Source of the DNA: Thermohalobaculum sediminis
GTDB taxonomy: Bacteria; Pseudomonadota; Alphaproteobacteria; Rhodobacterales; Rhodobacteraceae
Assembly: GCF_023487995.1 (NCBI RefSeq)
Contig: NZ_JAMFKN010000010.1
Location: 1-64,000, forward strand
Direction of reading: 5' to 3'
DNA: 64,000 bases
Shown here in pieces: positions 17,082 through 26,341 of this stretch. The notes beneath the pieces are model-generated. The model had not been told where the DNA came from. It saw nothing but the letters and a program-made list of their open reading frames with translations, and searched no databases. Each line of letters starts with the position of its first letter. Position 1 is the first letter of the stretch. The position numbers and the translations under genes are program-made.

Positions 17082-18446
17082 TCATGTCATCTCGCGTTTC
17101 AGCCAGTCCTCGAGCCAGTGGATGTTGTAGGCGCCGGCGCGCACGGCGGGCGTATCCACCAGCTCGCGGAACAGCGGTGCCGTGGTGTCGATACCGTCGA
17201 CCACCAGCTCGCCCAACGCGCGCTTGAGCCGCTGGAGCGCGGCCTCGCGGGTAGCGCCATGCACGATCAGCTTGCCGATCAGGCTGTCGTAATAGGGCGG
17301 CACGCGGTAGCCGGAATAGAGCGCCGAATCCATCCGCACGCCATAGCCGCCGGGCGCGTGATAGGCCGCGACGAGGCCGGGGCAGGGGGCGAAGCTGGGC
17401 ACGCGCTCGGCATTGATGCGCACCTCGATGGCATGGCCGTTGGGCACCAGCTCGTCCTGCGTCACCGACAGGCCCTCGCCCGCGGCGATGCGGAGCTGCT
17501 CCACGACGAGGTCGATGCCGTAGACCATCTCGGTCACCGGGTGCTCGACCTGCAGGCGGGTGTTCATCTCGATGAAGTAGAACTCGCCGTTCTCGTAGAG
17601 GAACTCGATCGTGCCGACGCCGCGATAGCCCATCTCGGCCACCGCCTTGGCGCAGGTCTCGCCGATGCGGGCGCGCGTGGCCGCGTCGATGGCGGGCGAG
17701 GGCGCCTCCTCCAGCACCTTCTGGTGGCGCCGCTGCAGCGAGCAGTCGCGCTCGCCCAGGTGCACGGCGCGGCCCATGCCGTCGCCCACCACCTGGATCT
17801 CGATGTGGCGCGGCAGGGTGAGGTATTTCTCGAGGTAGACGGCATCGTCGCCGAAGGCGGCCTTGGCCTCGGCGCGCGCCTGGCTGAAGGCCGCCGGCAG
17901 CTCGGCTGCCGTGCGCGCGACCTTCATGCCGCGCCCGCCGCCGCCCGCGGCGGCCTTGACCAGCACCGGATAACCGATCCCCTCGGCCACGCCGCGCGCC
18001 TCGTCGATCGTGGCGACCCCGCCGTCCGAGCCCGGCACGCAGGGCACGCCCAGGCGCTTCATCGTGTCCTTGGCGGCGATCTTGTCGCCCATCAGGCGGA
18101 TATGGTCCGAGGTGGGGCCGATGAAGGTGAGCCCATGCTCCTCGACCATCTGGGCGAAGCCCGCGTTCTCGGACAGGAAGCCGTAGCCGGGATGCACGGC
18201 TTCGGCGCCCGTGATCTCGCAGGCGGTGAGGATGGCGGGCTGGTTGAGGTAGCTCTGCAGCCCCGGCGGCGGGCCCACGCAGACGCTTTCGTCGGCCAGG
18301 CGCACATGCATTGCGTCGGCGTCGGCGGTCGAGTGGATCGCCACCGTCTGGATGCCCATCTCGCGGGCCGCGCGCACCACCCGCAGCGCAATCTCACCGC
18401 GGTTCGCGATCAGAATCTTCTTGAACAAGGGCGGGCCCCCGCTCAC
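17082..18446 (-). CDS. accC: Biotin carboxylase subunit of acetyl-CoA carboxylase
   Basis: This 454-residue ATP-grasp enzyme carboxylates biotin on AccB, the first step of fatty acid synthesis. Visible motifs: [18 protein letters not shown] (start), the ATP-binding glycine loop [11 protein letters not shown], the catalytic [16 protein letters not shown], and [14 protein letters not shown] near the active site. The GTG start overlaps the accB stop (GTGA), indicating tight coupling. A TTG six codons further in would give the canonical N-terminus but has no obvious ribosome-binding site. Confidence 0.97.
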   Translation of the reverse strand: MSGGPPLFKKILIANRGEIALRVVRAAREMGIQTVAIHSTADADAMHVRLADESVCVGPPPGLQSYLNQPAILTACEITGAEAVHPGYGFLSENAGFAQMVEEHGLTFIGPTSDHIRLMGDKIAAKDTMKRLGVPCVPGSDGGVATIDEARGVAEGIGYPVLVKAAAGGGGRGMKVARTAAELPAAFSQARAEAKAAFGDDAVYLEKYLTLPRHIEIQVVGDGMGRAVHLGERDCSLQRRHQKVLEEAPSPAIDAATRARIGETCAKAVAEMGYRGVGTIEFLYENGEFYFIEMNTRLQVEHPVTEMVYGIDLVVEQLRIAAGEGLSVTQDELVPNGHAIEVRINAERVPSFAPCPGLVAAYHAPGGYGVRMDSALYSGYRVPPYYDSLIGKLIVHGATREAALQRLKRALGELVVDGIDTTAPLFRELVDTPAVRAGAYNIHWLEDWLKREMT

Positions 18447-18940
18447 TCGATGATCATCAGCGGCGCGCCGAACTCGACCGGCTCGGCATTCGCCACCATG
18501 ATACGCACGACCTTGCCCGCGCGCGGCGCGGGGATCTGGTTCATCGTCTTCATCGCTTCGATGATGAGGAGGGTCTGGCCTTCGGCCACGGTATCGCCGA
18601 CCTGCACGAAGGGCGCGGCGCCCGGCTCGCCCGAGAGATAGGCGGTCCCGACCATGGGCGAGGCGACGGTGCCCGGATGCGGACCCGCATCGGCGGGCGC
18701 AGGTGCTGCGGCGGAGGGGGCTGGTGCTGCGGCCGGGCGGGGCGCAGCCTCGGCCACGTGGTGGACCATGGGCGCGGGCGCGGCGTGGACGAACTGAGGC
18801 ATCGCGCGCGAGAGCCGGACCTTCAGCTCGTCGTCCTCGCCGTATTCGCGCTCGACCTCGATCTCGGTCAGGTCGGACTCGCGCAGCAGCTGGGCCAGCG
18901 CGCGAATGAAGGCAACATCGTCCTCGGTGCTCTTGCTCAT
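18443..18940 (-). CDS. accB: Biotin carboxyl carrier protein of acetyl-CoA carboxylase
   Basis: This 165-residue carrier protein has an N-terminal helical part (~1-50), an Ala/Pro-rich flexible linker (~52-90) and a C-terminal biotinyl domain. The biotin-accepting Lys131 is in EAMKTMN, and the thumb-like loop region ([16 protein letters not shown]) is present. It is the first gene of the accB-accC-(aat) transcript, behind the promoter at 19068-19095. Confidence 0.97.
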   Translation of the reverse strand: MSKSTEDDVAFIRALAQLLRESDLTEIEVEREYGEDDELKVRLSRAMPQFVHAAPAPMVHHVAEAAPRPAAAPAPSAAAPAPADAGPHPGTVASPMVGTAYLSGEPGAAPFVQVGDTVAEGQTLLIIEAMKTMNQIPAPRAGKVVRIMVANAEPVEFGAPLMIIE

Positions 18941-19067
18941 CGGTCCTTCCTTGCGCCTCCGCAGGCCAGCGCCGTCATCTCGCGCGCGCTTGCCCGCGCG
19001 CGAAGCGTCGCCGTGTCCTCGCCCGCCTGCGCGTGCCTGTGGCGCGGCCCTGCGGGCAGAGTGAGGG

Positions 19068-19095
19068 GTTATACCGAAAGGGGCCGCGCGTCAAA
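19068..19095 (-). promoter_or_regulatory. Probable accBC promoter
   Basis: On the minus strand, TTGACG (19094-19089) lies 15 bases, or TTTGAC 16 bases, before TATAAC (19073-19068). The hexamers are near consensus but the spacer is short. Start of transcription near 19061 would give a ~120-base leader before accB. Confidence 0.45.
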
Positions 19096-19185
19096 GGCAT
19101 TGGGGGTCGGCAGACATACGGCCGCCCCGCCCCGCCCGCACTGCCCACGCGCCCAGCACAAGGGCGCGCGGGCGGGTCTGCGGCC

Positions 19186-19959
19186 TCAGTTCGCGGCCGT
19201 CGCGCGCGCCTGCCCGATCGCCGCCATCATCGCGTCCGCCTCGATGTAGCCGCGCACGATCTGGCCGCCGATCACGAAGCTCGGCGTGCCCTGGATGCCC
19301 AGCGCGTCCGCTAGCGCGTGGTTCGCGGTGATCCGGGCGGTGACCTCGTCGCTGGCGGCGCGGTCCTTCAGCTCCTTGATGTCGTAGCCGGCATCGGCCG
19401 CCAGACGGTAGGCGACGGCCTCGGTCAGGTTGCCGCGGAACTCCATCAGCGCGTTGTTGAGCGAGCCGTACTTGTCGGGATCGACGTCGTGCGCGGCCAT
19501 CGCAACCCGGGCGGCGGCAACCGAGTCGGGCCCGAGGATGGGGAATTCCTTGACGATCAGGCGGACATTGGGATCGGCGTCGAGCACCGCCTTCACGTGG
19601 GGATGCGCGCGCTTGCAGTAGCCGCAGCGGTAGTCCGAGAACTCGACGATGGTCACGTCGCCCTCCGGGTTGCCACCGACCCACGAGAAGCCGTCGTCGA
19701 ACAGCGCATCGGCGTTCGCCATCACGAGGTCGCGGTCGGCGTTTGCGGCGGCGGCGTTGCGGCGCTGTTCGAGGATGCGGATCGCGTCGTAGATGACCTC
19801 GGGGTTCTCGAGGAGGTAGCCGCGCACCGCCTCGCCGAATGCCTCGCGCTGTGCCGGGCTCATCTTGCGGAAATCGATGCCGCCGTCCTGCGCCGCGGCG
19901 GGCAGCGCGGGCAGGGCCATCGCGGCCGCGACGAGAAGGCTTCCGATCGAGCGGTTCAT
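19186..19959 (-). CDS. DsbA/DsbG-family periplasmic thiol:disulfide oxidoreductase
   Basis: This 257-residue secreted thioredoxin-fold protein has a signal peptide (~1-23, ALPAAAQ), a helical N-terminal extension (~30-75) and the redox motif CGYC (Cys112-Cys115) in SDYRCGYCKRAHP. The cis-Pro loop is GTPSFVIGG. It belongs to the BdbD/ScsC-like group of 'DsbA family' proteins and forms or isomerises disulfides in the periplasm. The ATG at 19959 has a GGAGA site and begins the signal peptide. It is 58 bases downstream of the M48 protease gene and probably co-transcribed. Confidence 0.92.
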   Translation of the reverse strand: MNRSIGSLLVAAAMALPALPAAAQDGGIDFRKMSPAQREAFGEAVRGYLLENPEVIYDAIRILEQRRNAAAANADRDLVMANADALFDDGFSWVGGNPEGDVTIVEFSDYRCGYCKRAHPHVKAVLDADPNVRLIVKEFPILGPDSVAAARVAMAAHDVDPDKYGSLNNALMEFRGNLTEAVAYRLAADAGYDIKELKDRAASDEVTARITANHALADALGIQGTPSFVIGGQIVRGYIEADAMMAAIGQARATAAN

Positions 19960-20017
19960 CGGGTCGGTCTCCTGTCCATTGGGCGCCGCCGCGGACATAC
20001 GCGGCCGGCCGGCCCGA

Positions 20018-21364
20018 TCATTCCTTTTCGTCGGCCAGCGCGACGATGTCCTGCGCCCGCAACCATCCCGGCGAGCCCTCGGGGAGTATAGTGGAAGCGC
20101 GGCGCGCGTGAAGCGCCGCATCCTTCCGGTCGCCGCCGAGCGCAAGCCGTTCAGCCGTGACCAGAGCGGCCATGCCGTCGTTCCCCGCGCGGTTGTAGGC
20201 GACCGCAAGGTCACGCAGCATCGAGGGGTCGCCGGGATCGTCGCGGCGCGCCGATTCGAGGATCTGGAGCGCCTCGGCGTCGGCCGACTTCGTGCCGAGA
20301 GCCAGCAGCACGCGCCCAAGCCCCGCCTTCAGGAGCGGCTCGGCCGGGGCCGCCGCAACCGCCTTGCGGTAGAAGGTGACCGCTTCCTCGGGCCGGGCCT
20401 GCTCGAACAGGAGCTGGCCCTTGAGCTCGAGGTAGAAGGGGTCGTTCGGGCGCAGCGCGAGCAGCCGGTCCATCGCCGCCAGCGCACGCGGCTGGTCGGG
20501 CAGGCGGTGATAGGCCACGGCCTTGGCGTAGAGGACGGTCTCGGTCTCCGCGGCGTCCTCGTACTTGTCGAGGACGCGCTGCGGCGACGAGAGGAAGCCC
20601 TCCAGCTTGGCGCGCATCCGGGCGTGCCAGTAGTCGCGCTCGGGGTCGTCCGGGAAGCTGCGGCTCTGCGCGGCCGCGACCTCGCGCTGGATGAGCTGGA
20701 CGCGCTGGGTCGAGAGCGGGTGGGTCAGCGTGTAGGGGTCGAGATTCCCGACGCTCAGCACCTCCTGCCCGCGGAACTTCTCGAGCACCTGGAGCATCCC
20801 CTCGGGGCTGACCCGCGCGCGGGCGAGGTAGTCGAGCGCCGCCTGGTCGGCCGCCGCTTCCTCGGCCCGGTTGAAGCGCAGCAAGTTGCGGGTGATCAGG
20901 CTCTGGCTGCCCATGGCGATGGCGGCGCCCGCATCACCCGAGCCCGCGGCGGCGGCCGCTGCGACGCCGAGCAGGAGGCCGATCAGCGCCGGTCCCTGGG
21001 CGTTGCGCAGGTTGATCATGCGCCGCGCCAGGTGGCCGCCGGCGATGTGGCCGGTCTCGTGCGCGATGACGCCGATCAGCTGCTCGGGCGTCTCGAGCTG
21101 GATCAGCAGGCCGGTGTGCAGGAACACATTGCGCCCGCCCGCCACGAAGGCGTTGAGGCTGGGGTCGTTGATGATGAAGATGTCGATGCTGGCGGGGCTG
21201 AGGCCGGCGGCCGAGAAGACCGGCGCCGACATGCTGGCCAGCGTGCGCTCGATCTCGGCGTCGCGGATCAGACCGAAGGCCTGCGCAAGGCCGGGCAGGG
21301 TGCTGCCAAGGGCGATGACCCCCACGGCGAGCGCGCGCGCGACGCGTGACGTTCTGCGGCTCAA
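20018..21364 (-). CDS. Periplasmic M48 metalloprotease with TPR tail (BepA-like)
   Basis: This 448-residue protein resembles BepA/YfgC, which degrades or assists misassembled outer membrane proteins such as LptD. It has an N-terminal signal peptide, a zinc motif HETGH (residues 102-106) with a downstream Glu in NRAEEAAADQ, and C-terminal TPR repeats (~265-440). I infer a TTG start at 21364: it begins exactly at the signal peptide (MSRRTSRVARALAVG) and has an AAGGAAC ribosome-binding site. The upstream ATG at 21451 would add 29 charged residues in front of the signal. Confidence 0.9.
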   Translation of the reverse strand: MSRRTSRVARALAVGVIALGSTLPGLAQAFGLIRDAEIERTLASMSAPVFSAAGLSPASIDIFIINDPSLNAFVAGGRNVFLHTGLLIQLETPEQLIGVIAHETGHIAGGHLARRMINLRNAQGPALIGLLLGVAAAAAAGSGDAGAAIAMGSQSLITRNLLRFNRAEEAAADQAALDYLARARVSPEGMLQVLEKFRGQEVLSVGNLDPYTLTHPLSTQRVQLIQREVAAAQSRSFPDDPERDYWHARMRAKLEGFLSSPQRVLDKYEDAAETETVLYAKAVAYHRLPDQPRALAAMDRLLALRPNDPFYLELKGQLLFEQARPEEAVTFYRKAVAAAPAEPLLKAGLGRVLLALGTKSADAEALQILESARRDDPGDPSMLRDLAVAYNRAGNDGMAALVTAERLALGGDRKDAALHARRASTILPEGSPGWLRAQDIVALADEKE

Positions 21365-21499
21365 CTTCCGTTCCTTCGGCTGCCTGGGCCCGGGCCGCCC
21401 CTTGCCGGCATTCTCGCGTGTCGGCCTTGTCCTTGCCCGATGCCGGTGCAACGAATATCGGGATCGAATCCGTCAATGTCCATCCGAGGAGACGGCATC

Positions 21500-22687
21500 G
21501 TGAAAATCTCGCGCCGCAGCCAGACCGCGCCCTTCATCGCCATGGACGTGCTGGCCGAGGCCGGGCGGGCCGAGGCGGCGGGCCGCCACGTCATCCATAT
21601 GGAAGTGGGCGAGCCAGCCCATGGCGCGCCCATGGCCGCGCGCGAGGCGGTGGCGCGCGCGATCCGCGACGGCGCGGGGCTGGGCTACACCAGCGGGCTG
21701 GGCCTGCCGCGGCTGCGCGAGGCGATCGCGGGGCTCTACGCCGCGCGGCACGGGGTGGCGGTCGATCCCGCGCGGGTGGTGGTGACGGCGGGGTCGTCGG
21801 CGGGCTTCGTGCTGTCGTTCCTCGCGCTGTTCGACGCGGGGGCGCGGGTGGCGATCGCCGATCCGGGATATCCCTGCTACCGCAACATCCTGCAGGCGCT
21901 GGATGTCGTGCCGGTGCGGCTGGCGGCGGGGCCGGCGACGCGGTTCCAGCCAACGCCCGCGCTGCTGGCGGGCGCCGGGCCGCTCGACGGGCTTCTGGTC
22001 GCGAGCCCGGCCAACCCCACCGGCACGATGATCGACCGGGCCGAGATGGCGGCGCTGATCGGCTTCTGCGAGGGGGCGGGGGCGTCGCTGATTTCGGACG
22101 AGATCTATCACGGCATCACCTATGACGCGCCCGCCGTCTCGGCGCTGGAGCTGACCGGCGAGGTGGTGGTGATCAACAGCTTCTCGAAATACCACGCCAT
22201 GACCGGCTGGCGCGTGGGCTGGATGGTGGTGCCCGAGGGGCTGCTGCGCACGGTGCAGAACCTCGCGCAGAACCTGTTCATCTGCCCGCCGCATCTGGGG
22301 CAGATTGCCGCGCTGGGGGCGCTGTCGCCAGAGGGCGAGGCCGAGGTCGCGGGGCACCTCGCGCACTACCGCGCCAATCGCGCGGCGCTGATCCCGGCGC
22401 TGGAGCGGATGGGCTTTCGCGACATCGCGCCGGCGGACGGGGCGTTCTACGCATATGCCCGGCTGCCCGAGGGCTGGGGCGACAGCCGCGAGTTCTGCGC
22501 GCAGCTGCTGGCCGAGCACGGGGTCGCGGCGACGCCGGGCCTCGACTTCGACCCGGAGCGTGGCGCGGGGACGGTGCGCTTCTCCTTCGCGCGGAGCACG
22601 GCGGAAATCGAGGAGGGGATCGACCGGCTCTCGCGGATGATCGCCGATGGGCCGCGCCGGGGCATGGCGGCGGCGCGGGCGGGTTGA
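21500..22687 (+). CDS. PLP-dependent class I aminotransferase
   Basis: This ~395-residue fold-type I aminotransferase is of the aspartate aminotransferase superfamily. Key features: substrate loop MEVGEPAHGAP, GLGYTSGLGLPRLREAI, cofactor contacts VVTAGSSAGF, SPANPTGTMI and ISDEIYHG, the Schiff-base Lys in NSFSKYHAMTGWRVGW, and a C-terminal Arg in VRFSFARS. Substrate specificity cannot be read. The GTG at 21500 has a strong GAGGAG site eight bases upstream; the in-frame ATG at 21476 is less well placed. It is divergent from the M48 protease. Confidence 0.9.
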   Translation: MKISRRSQTAPFIAMDVLAEAGRAEAAGRHVIHMEVGEPAHGAPMAAREAVARAIRDGAGLGYTSGLGLPRLREAIAGLYAARHGVAVDPARVVVTAGSSAGFVLSFLALFDAGARVAIADPGYPCYRNILQALDVVPVRLAAGPATRFQPTPALLAGAGPLDGLLVASPANPTGTMIDRAEMAALIGFCEGAGASLISDEIYHGITYDAPAVSALELTGEVVVINSFSKYHAMTGWRVGWMVVPEGLLRTVQNLAQNLFICPPHLGQIAALGALSPEGEAEVAGHLAHYRANRAALIPALERMGFRDIAPADGAFYAYARLPEGWGDSREFCAQLLAEHGVAATPGLDFDPERGAGTVRFSFARSTAEIEEGIDRLSRMIADGPRRGMAAARAG

Positions 22688-22718
22688 GCCGCGCGACGAC
22701 GGCGGTCCGCGAAGCGGA

Positions 22719-22747
22719 AAAGGGGCGGCCATGACGGCCGCCCCTTT
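22719..22747. terminator. Bidirectional terminator between aminotransferase and rne
   Basis: A perfect 9-bp stem GGGGCGGCC / GGCCGCCCC with an ATGAC loop is flanked by AAA on the left and TTT on the right. It can therefore act on both strands. It sits 32 bases past the aminotransferase stop and 37 bases past the rne stop. Confidence 0.8.
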
Positions 22748-22783
22748 CTTCATCGTCGATTCCGGCCTGCGCGCCGCGCGGCC

Positions 22784-25700
22784 TCAGCGCAGCGACCACC
22801 AGCCGCGGCGCTTGGGTCGGTCGGCGTCGCCCGGCCGTTCAGGCTGCGGCTGTTCGCCCTGCACCGTCTCGGTCTGCGGCTGTTCGGCCTGCACTGGCGC
22901 GGGTTGCAGCTCCTCGGCCTGCATCGGCTCGGGCTGGGCGGGCTCGGGCTTCGCGTGGGCTTCAGGCAGCGCTTCCGGCTCGGCCTCGGCCACGGCGTCG
23001 GGCCTCGCCTCGACCGCTTCGGGCTGGAGTTGCGGCGCCACGGGCTCGGGTTCGGGCCGTGGTTCGGCGGGCGCCGCGGCTGCTTCGGCCTCGGCTGCGG
23101 CCGCCTCCTCGGCGCGGGCCTTGGCCGACTTTCGGCGGCGTGGCGCGGGCTTCGGCGCGGCTTCCTCGGCGGCCGGGGCCTCTGGTTGGGCCTCGGCGGC
23201 CTCGGGAACGGCGTCCGCCTTCTTGCGGCGGGGCCGGCGCTTCTTCGGCTCGGCCTCGGCGGCTTCGGGCGCTGCGGCGTCCGGCGGGGCGGCCTCGGCG
23301 GGCTCGGTGGCTGCCGCGACTTTCGCGGCAGGCGCTTCGGCCTCGGTCGCGGCTGCGGCTTCCTCGGGTTCGGCTCCAGCCTCGGGCGCGGTCACGCCGC
23401 TCTCGGCGGCCTGCGGCTCGCCCTCGTCGCCGCCCGCGCGCCGGCGGCGTCCGCCACGCTTGCCGCGGCGGCGGCGCTTGCCGCCCTTGCCGTCCGCCTC
23501 GTCGCCGGACGGGGAGGGTGCGTGCGCGGGACGGGCGGCTGCGGGGGCGGGTGCCGCCTCGACGACTTCCTCGACCTCCTCCGCATCCTCGTCTTCGGTG
23601 TCGAAGTCGAAGTCCCGCGCGACCGACTGCGCGGTGATCGCGGCGGCGCCCGTGGTCACGACCGGCCGGCTCTGGGTCTTGGCACGCTCGATCTTGTAGT
23701 TCGGCGTCAACAGCGTCGCATCGCCGAAGACGTTGATCACCATGCCGTAGCGCTCCTCGATCGCGGCGAGGTGGCGGCGCTTGAAGTTGATGAGGTAGTT
23801 CGCGATCTCGACCGGCAGGGTCACGCCGACCTCGACCGAGCGGCCGCGCACGCCCTCCTCCTCGATCTCGCGCAGGATGGCGAGCGCCATGTTCTCGTCC
23901 GACCGGATGATCCCCTGGCCGTGGCAGTGCGGGCAGGGCTGGGTCGTCGCCTCGAGCATGCCGGGGCGCAGGCGCTGGCGGCTCATCTCCATCAGCCCGA
24001 ATGCCGAGATGCGGCCGACCTGGATGCGGGCACGATCGGTCTTGAGGCGCTCCTTCATCCGCTTCTCGACGGCGCGAATGTTGCGGCTGTCCTCCATGTC
24101 GATGAAGTCGATGACGATCAGCCCCGCGAGGTCGCGCAGGCGAAGCTGGCGCGCCACCTCGTCGGCGGCCTCGAGGTTGGTCTTGGTCGCCGTCTCCTCG
24201 ATCGAACCCTCGCGCGTCGAGCGGCCCGAGTTCACGTCGATCGCCACCAGCGCCTCGGTCACGCCGATGACGATGTAGCCGCCCGATTTGAGCTGGACCA
24301 CCGGCGAGAACATGCCGTTGAGATAGCTCTCGACCTGGTAGCGGATGAAAAGCGGCACGTTGTCAGCATATTGCTGGACGTTCTTCGCGTGCGAAGGCAT
24401 GAGCATCTTCATGTAGTCCTTCGCCTCGCGGTAGCCGCCGTCGCCGGCCACGAGGATCGTGTCGATGTCCTTCGAGTAGATGTCGCGGATGGTGCGCTTG
24501 ATCAGTGAGCCTTCCTCGTAGATCAGGCAGGGCGCGCTCGACTTCAGCGTGAGGTCGCGAACCTGCTCCCACTGGCGCAGCAGGAACTCGTAGTCGCGCT
24601 TGATCTCGGCGCGGGTGCGTTCGGCGCCGGCGGTGCGGACGATCAGGCCCATCCCCTCGGGCACGTCGAGCTCGGCCACGATCTCGCGCAGCCGCTTGCG
24701 GTCGGCGGCCGAGACGATCTTGCGGCTGATGCCGCCGCCGCGCGCAGTGTTGGGCATCAGCACGCAGTAGCGCCCGGCAAGGCTGAGATAGGTGGTCAGC
24801 GCCGCGCCCTTGTTGCCGCGCTCCTCCTTGACGACCTGGACCAGCATGATCTGCCGGACCTTGATGACGTCCTGGATGCGGTAGCGGCGGCGGCGATGGG
24901 CGCGGGCCTCGGCCTCCTCCTCGCGCAGGTCGTCCGTCCCGCCAGATCCGACCTCCTCGGGCGCCGCGGCCTCCTCGGCCTGCGCGCCGTCTCCGTCCTC
25001 GCCGTTCTCGGCGGTCGGCCCGGGGGTCTCGCCGTTCCCGGCCTGCGCCGCGGGGGCGTCGTCGCGGCCGCCCTTGGGCCGGCGGCGGCGGCGGCGCGAC
25101 TTAGGCCGCGATCCCTCGCCCTCGGCCGCACCGGCCTCGCCCTCGGGCATGGCGATGTCCTCGCTGACGCTCTCGTCCTCGCTGTCGAGCCCGGCATCCT
25201 CGGCCATCGAGCGCGGCGTGCCGTCGTCGTCCTCGCGGTCGTCATCGCCGCCCGCGGGAGCGGCGCCGGTGGCCGGCGCGGTCCCGATGTCCTCGGCCGC
25301 GGCGGCGCCGCCGGCCGGGGAGAGCATGTCGACCGGCCCCGAGGGTGCTTCGTCCTCGTGGCCGTCGCCTTCGGGTTCGATCACCGCAAATCCCGCGATC
25401 TCGCTCCCTTCGGTGTCGGGGGCCGCGCGCGGGGCGCCGCGCCGGTCGGCCTTGGCCCCGCTCCGCGCCGCGTCCTTGCCGCCGTCGCGGCGGTTACGGC
25501 CGCGGCGGTTGCGCCCGCGCCCGCCCTCGCTCTCCTCGTCCTCGGCGGCTTCGCGCTGGGCGCGGGCCTCCTCGCGCAAGAGCGCCTGCCGGTCGGCAAC
25601 GGGGATCTGATAGTAGTCGGGATGGATCTCGGCGAAGGCGAGGAAGCCGTGCCGGTTGCCGCCGTAATCGACGAAGGCCGCCTGCAGCGAGGGTTCGACC

Positions 25701-25846
25701 CTGGTTACCTTCGCGAGGTAGATGTTGCCAGCGAGCTGGCGCTTGTTGATCGATTCGAAGTCGAAATCGTCAACCTTGTTGCCGTCCACCACGACGACCC
25801 GGGTCTCCTCCGGGTGGGTGGCGTCGATGAGCATCTTCTTTGCCAT
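22784..25846 (-). CDS. rne: Ribonuclease E/G
   Basis: This 1020-residue endoribonuclease is the core of the RNA degradosome. The N-terminal catalytic half starts MAKKMLIDATHPEETRVVVVDG. Its S1 domain (~35-330) is split by a long insertion of acidic and Arg-rich low complexity (~95-305), as in other alphaproteobacteria. Next come the RNase H-like/DNase I-like core with DVNSGRST and IDFIDMED, and the zinc-link CPHCHGQG. The C-terminal ~320 residues are a disordered Ala/Glu/Pro region with Arg-rich patches (KRRRRGKRGGRRRR, PKKRRPRRKK), the likely RNA- and partner-binding scaffold. The start at 25846 is set by the family N-terminus and an AAGGA site. Confidence 0.95.
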   Translation of the reverse strand: MAKKMLIDATHPEETRVVVVDGNKVDDFDFESINKRQLAGNIYLAKVTRVEPSLQAAFVDYGGNRHGFLAFAEIHPDYYQIPVADRQALLREEARAQREAAEDEESEGGRGRNRRGRNRRDGGKDAARSGAKADRRGAPRAAPDTEGSEIAGFAVIEPEGDGHEDEAPSGPVDMLSPAGGAAAAEDIGTAPATGAAPAGGDDDREDDDGTPRSMAEDAGLDSEDESVSEDIAMPEGEAGAAEGEGSRPKSRRRRRRPKGGRDDAPAAQAGNGETPGPTAENGEDGDGAQAEEAAAPEEVGSGGTDDLREEEAEARAHRRRRYRIQDVIKVRQIMLVQVVKEERGNKGAALTTYLSLAGRYCVLMPNTARGGGISRKIVSAADRKRLREIVAELDVPEGMGLIVRTAGAERTRAEIKRDYEFLLRQWEQVRDLTLKSSAPCLIYEEGSLIKRTIRDIYSKDIDTILVAGDGGYREAKDYMKMLMPSHAKNVQQYADNVPLFIRYQVESYLNGMFSPVVQLKSGGYIVIGVTEALVAIDVNSGRSTREGSIEETATKTNLEAADEVARQLRLRDLAGLIVIDFIDMEDSRNIRAVEKRMKERLKTDRARIQVGRISAFGLMEMSRQRLRPGMLEATTQPCPHCHGQGIIRSDENMALAILREIEEEGVRGRSVEVGVTLPVEIANYLINFKRRHLAAIEERYGMVINVFGDATLLTPNYKIERAKTQSRPVVTTGAAAITAQSVARDFDFDTEDEDAEEVEEVVEAAPAPAAARPAHAPSPSGDEADGKGGKRRRRGKRGGRRRRAGGDEGEPQAAESGVTAPEAGAEPEEAAAATEAEAPAAKVAAATEPAEAAPPDAAAPEAAEAEPKKRRPRRKKADAVPEAAEAQPEAPAAEEAAPKPAPRRRKSAKARAEEAAAAEAEAAAAPAEPRPEPEPVAPQLQPEAVEARPDAVAEAEPEALPEAHAKPEPAQPEPMQAEELQPAPVQAEQPQTETVQGEQPQPERPGDADRPKRRGWWSLR

Positions 25847-26341
25847 GAATTCCTTCGCCGCCCCGGCCCGGCGCGCCACGGGCGCGGAGGGCGGGGGGTG
25901 GGCGTCTCTCGATCTGTGGATGGACCCGGCCGGTGCCGTGCGCGGGGCCGGCGAGAGAGCGGGGCTCTCCTGCGGCAACACGGTCCTGGCGGTGCGGGCG
26001 GGTCATCTCGGTCTCGGTCCGGGCGCCGCGTGTGGCGGCGCGATGAGTGTTCTGTCGTCGGGTGCGCGGTCTGCGCGGTCGGAGCCGGGTGCCGGACCCG
26101 GTTCCGGCGCGCCGCGAAGCGGGCGCCATGGCCGGATGGGCCGGTCTGATCCTCGGGTCCTTGCGTCCGAGGCAGGTCGCCGTGGACAAGGGGCCGATTT
26201 GCTCCGACTCCGCTATAGCGGCGCGTCCCGTTCATGACAATTGGATTTTGGCCGGGAAGCACGCCGTGCTAGGCTGCCCGTCGAGGCACGCAAGACCGCG
26301 GCGCAGCGCGACCGTGGCGGCAACGGAACCGGAGCAGGGTC
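25847..26341. other. 495-base region with rne leader and divergent promoters
   Basis: No gene is supported here; open frames on both strands are GC-rich shadows. The minus-strand promoter at 26212-26240 implies that ~360 bases of this stretch are the untranslated leader of rne. The remaining ~100 bases up to the amidase ATG must contain the amidase promoter, for which I see no good match. Confidence 0.55.
26212..26240 (-). promoter_or_regulatory. rne: Sigma70-type promoter for rne with long leader
   Basis: On the minus strand, TTGTCA (26240-26235) is followed after exactly 17 bases by TATAGC (26217-26212). Transcription would begin near 26205, giving an untranslated leader of ~359 bases before the rne ATG. 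This is comparable to the long autoregulatory leader known for E. coli rne. Autoregulation here is inferred. Confidence 0.6.
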
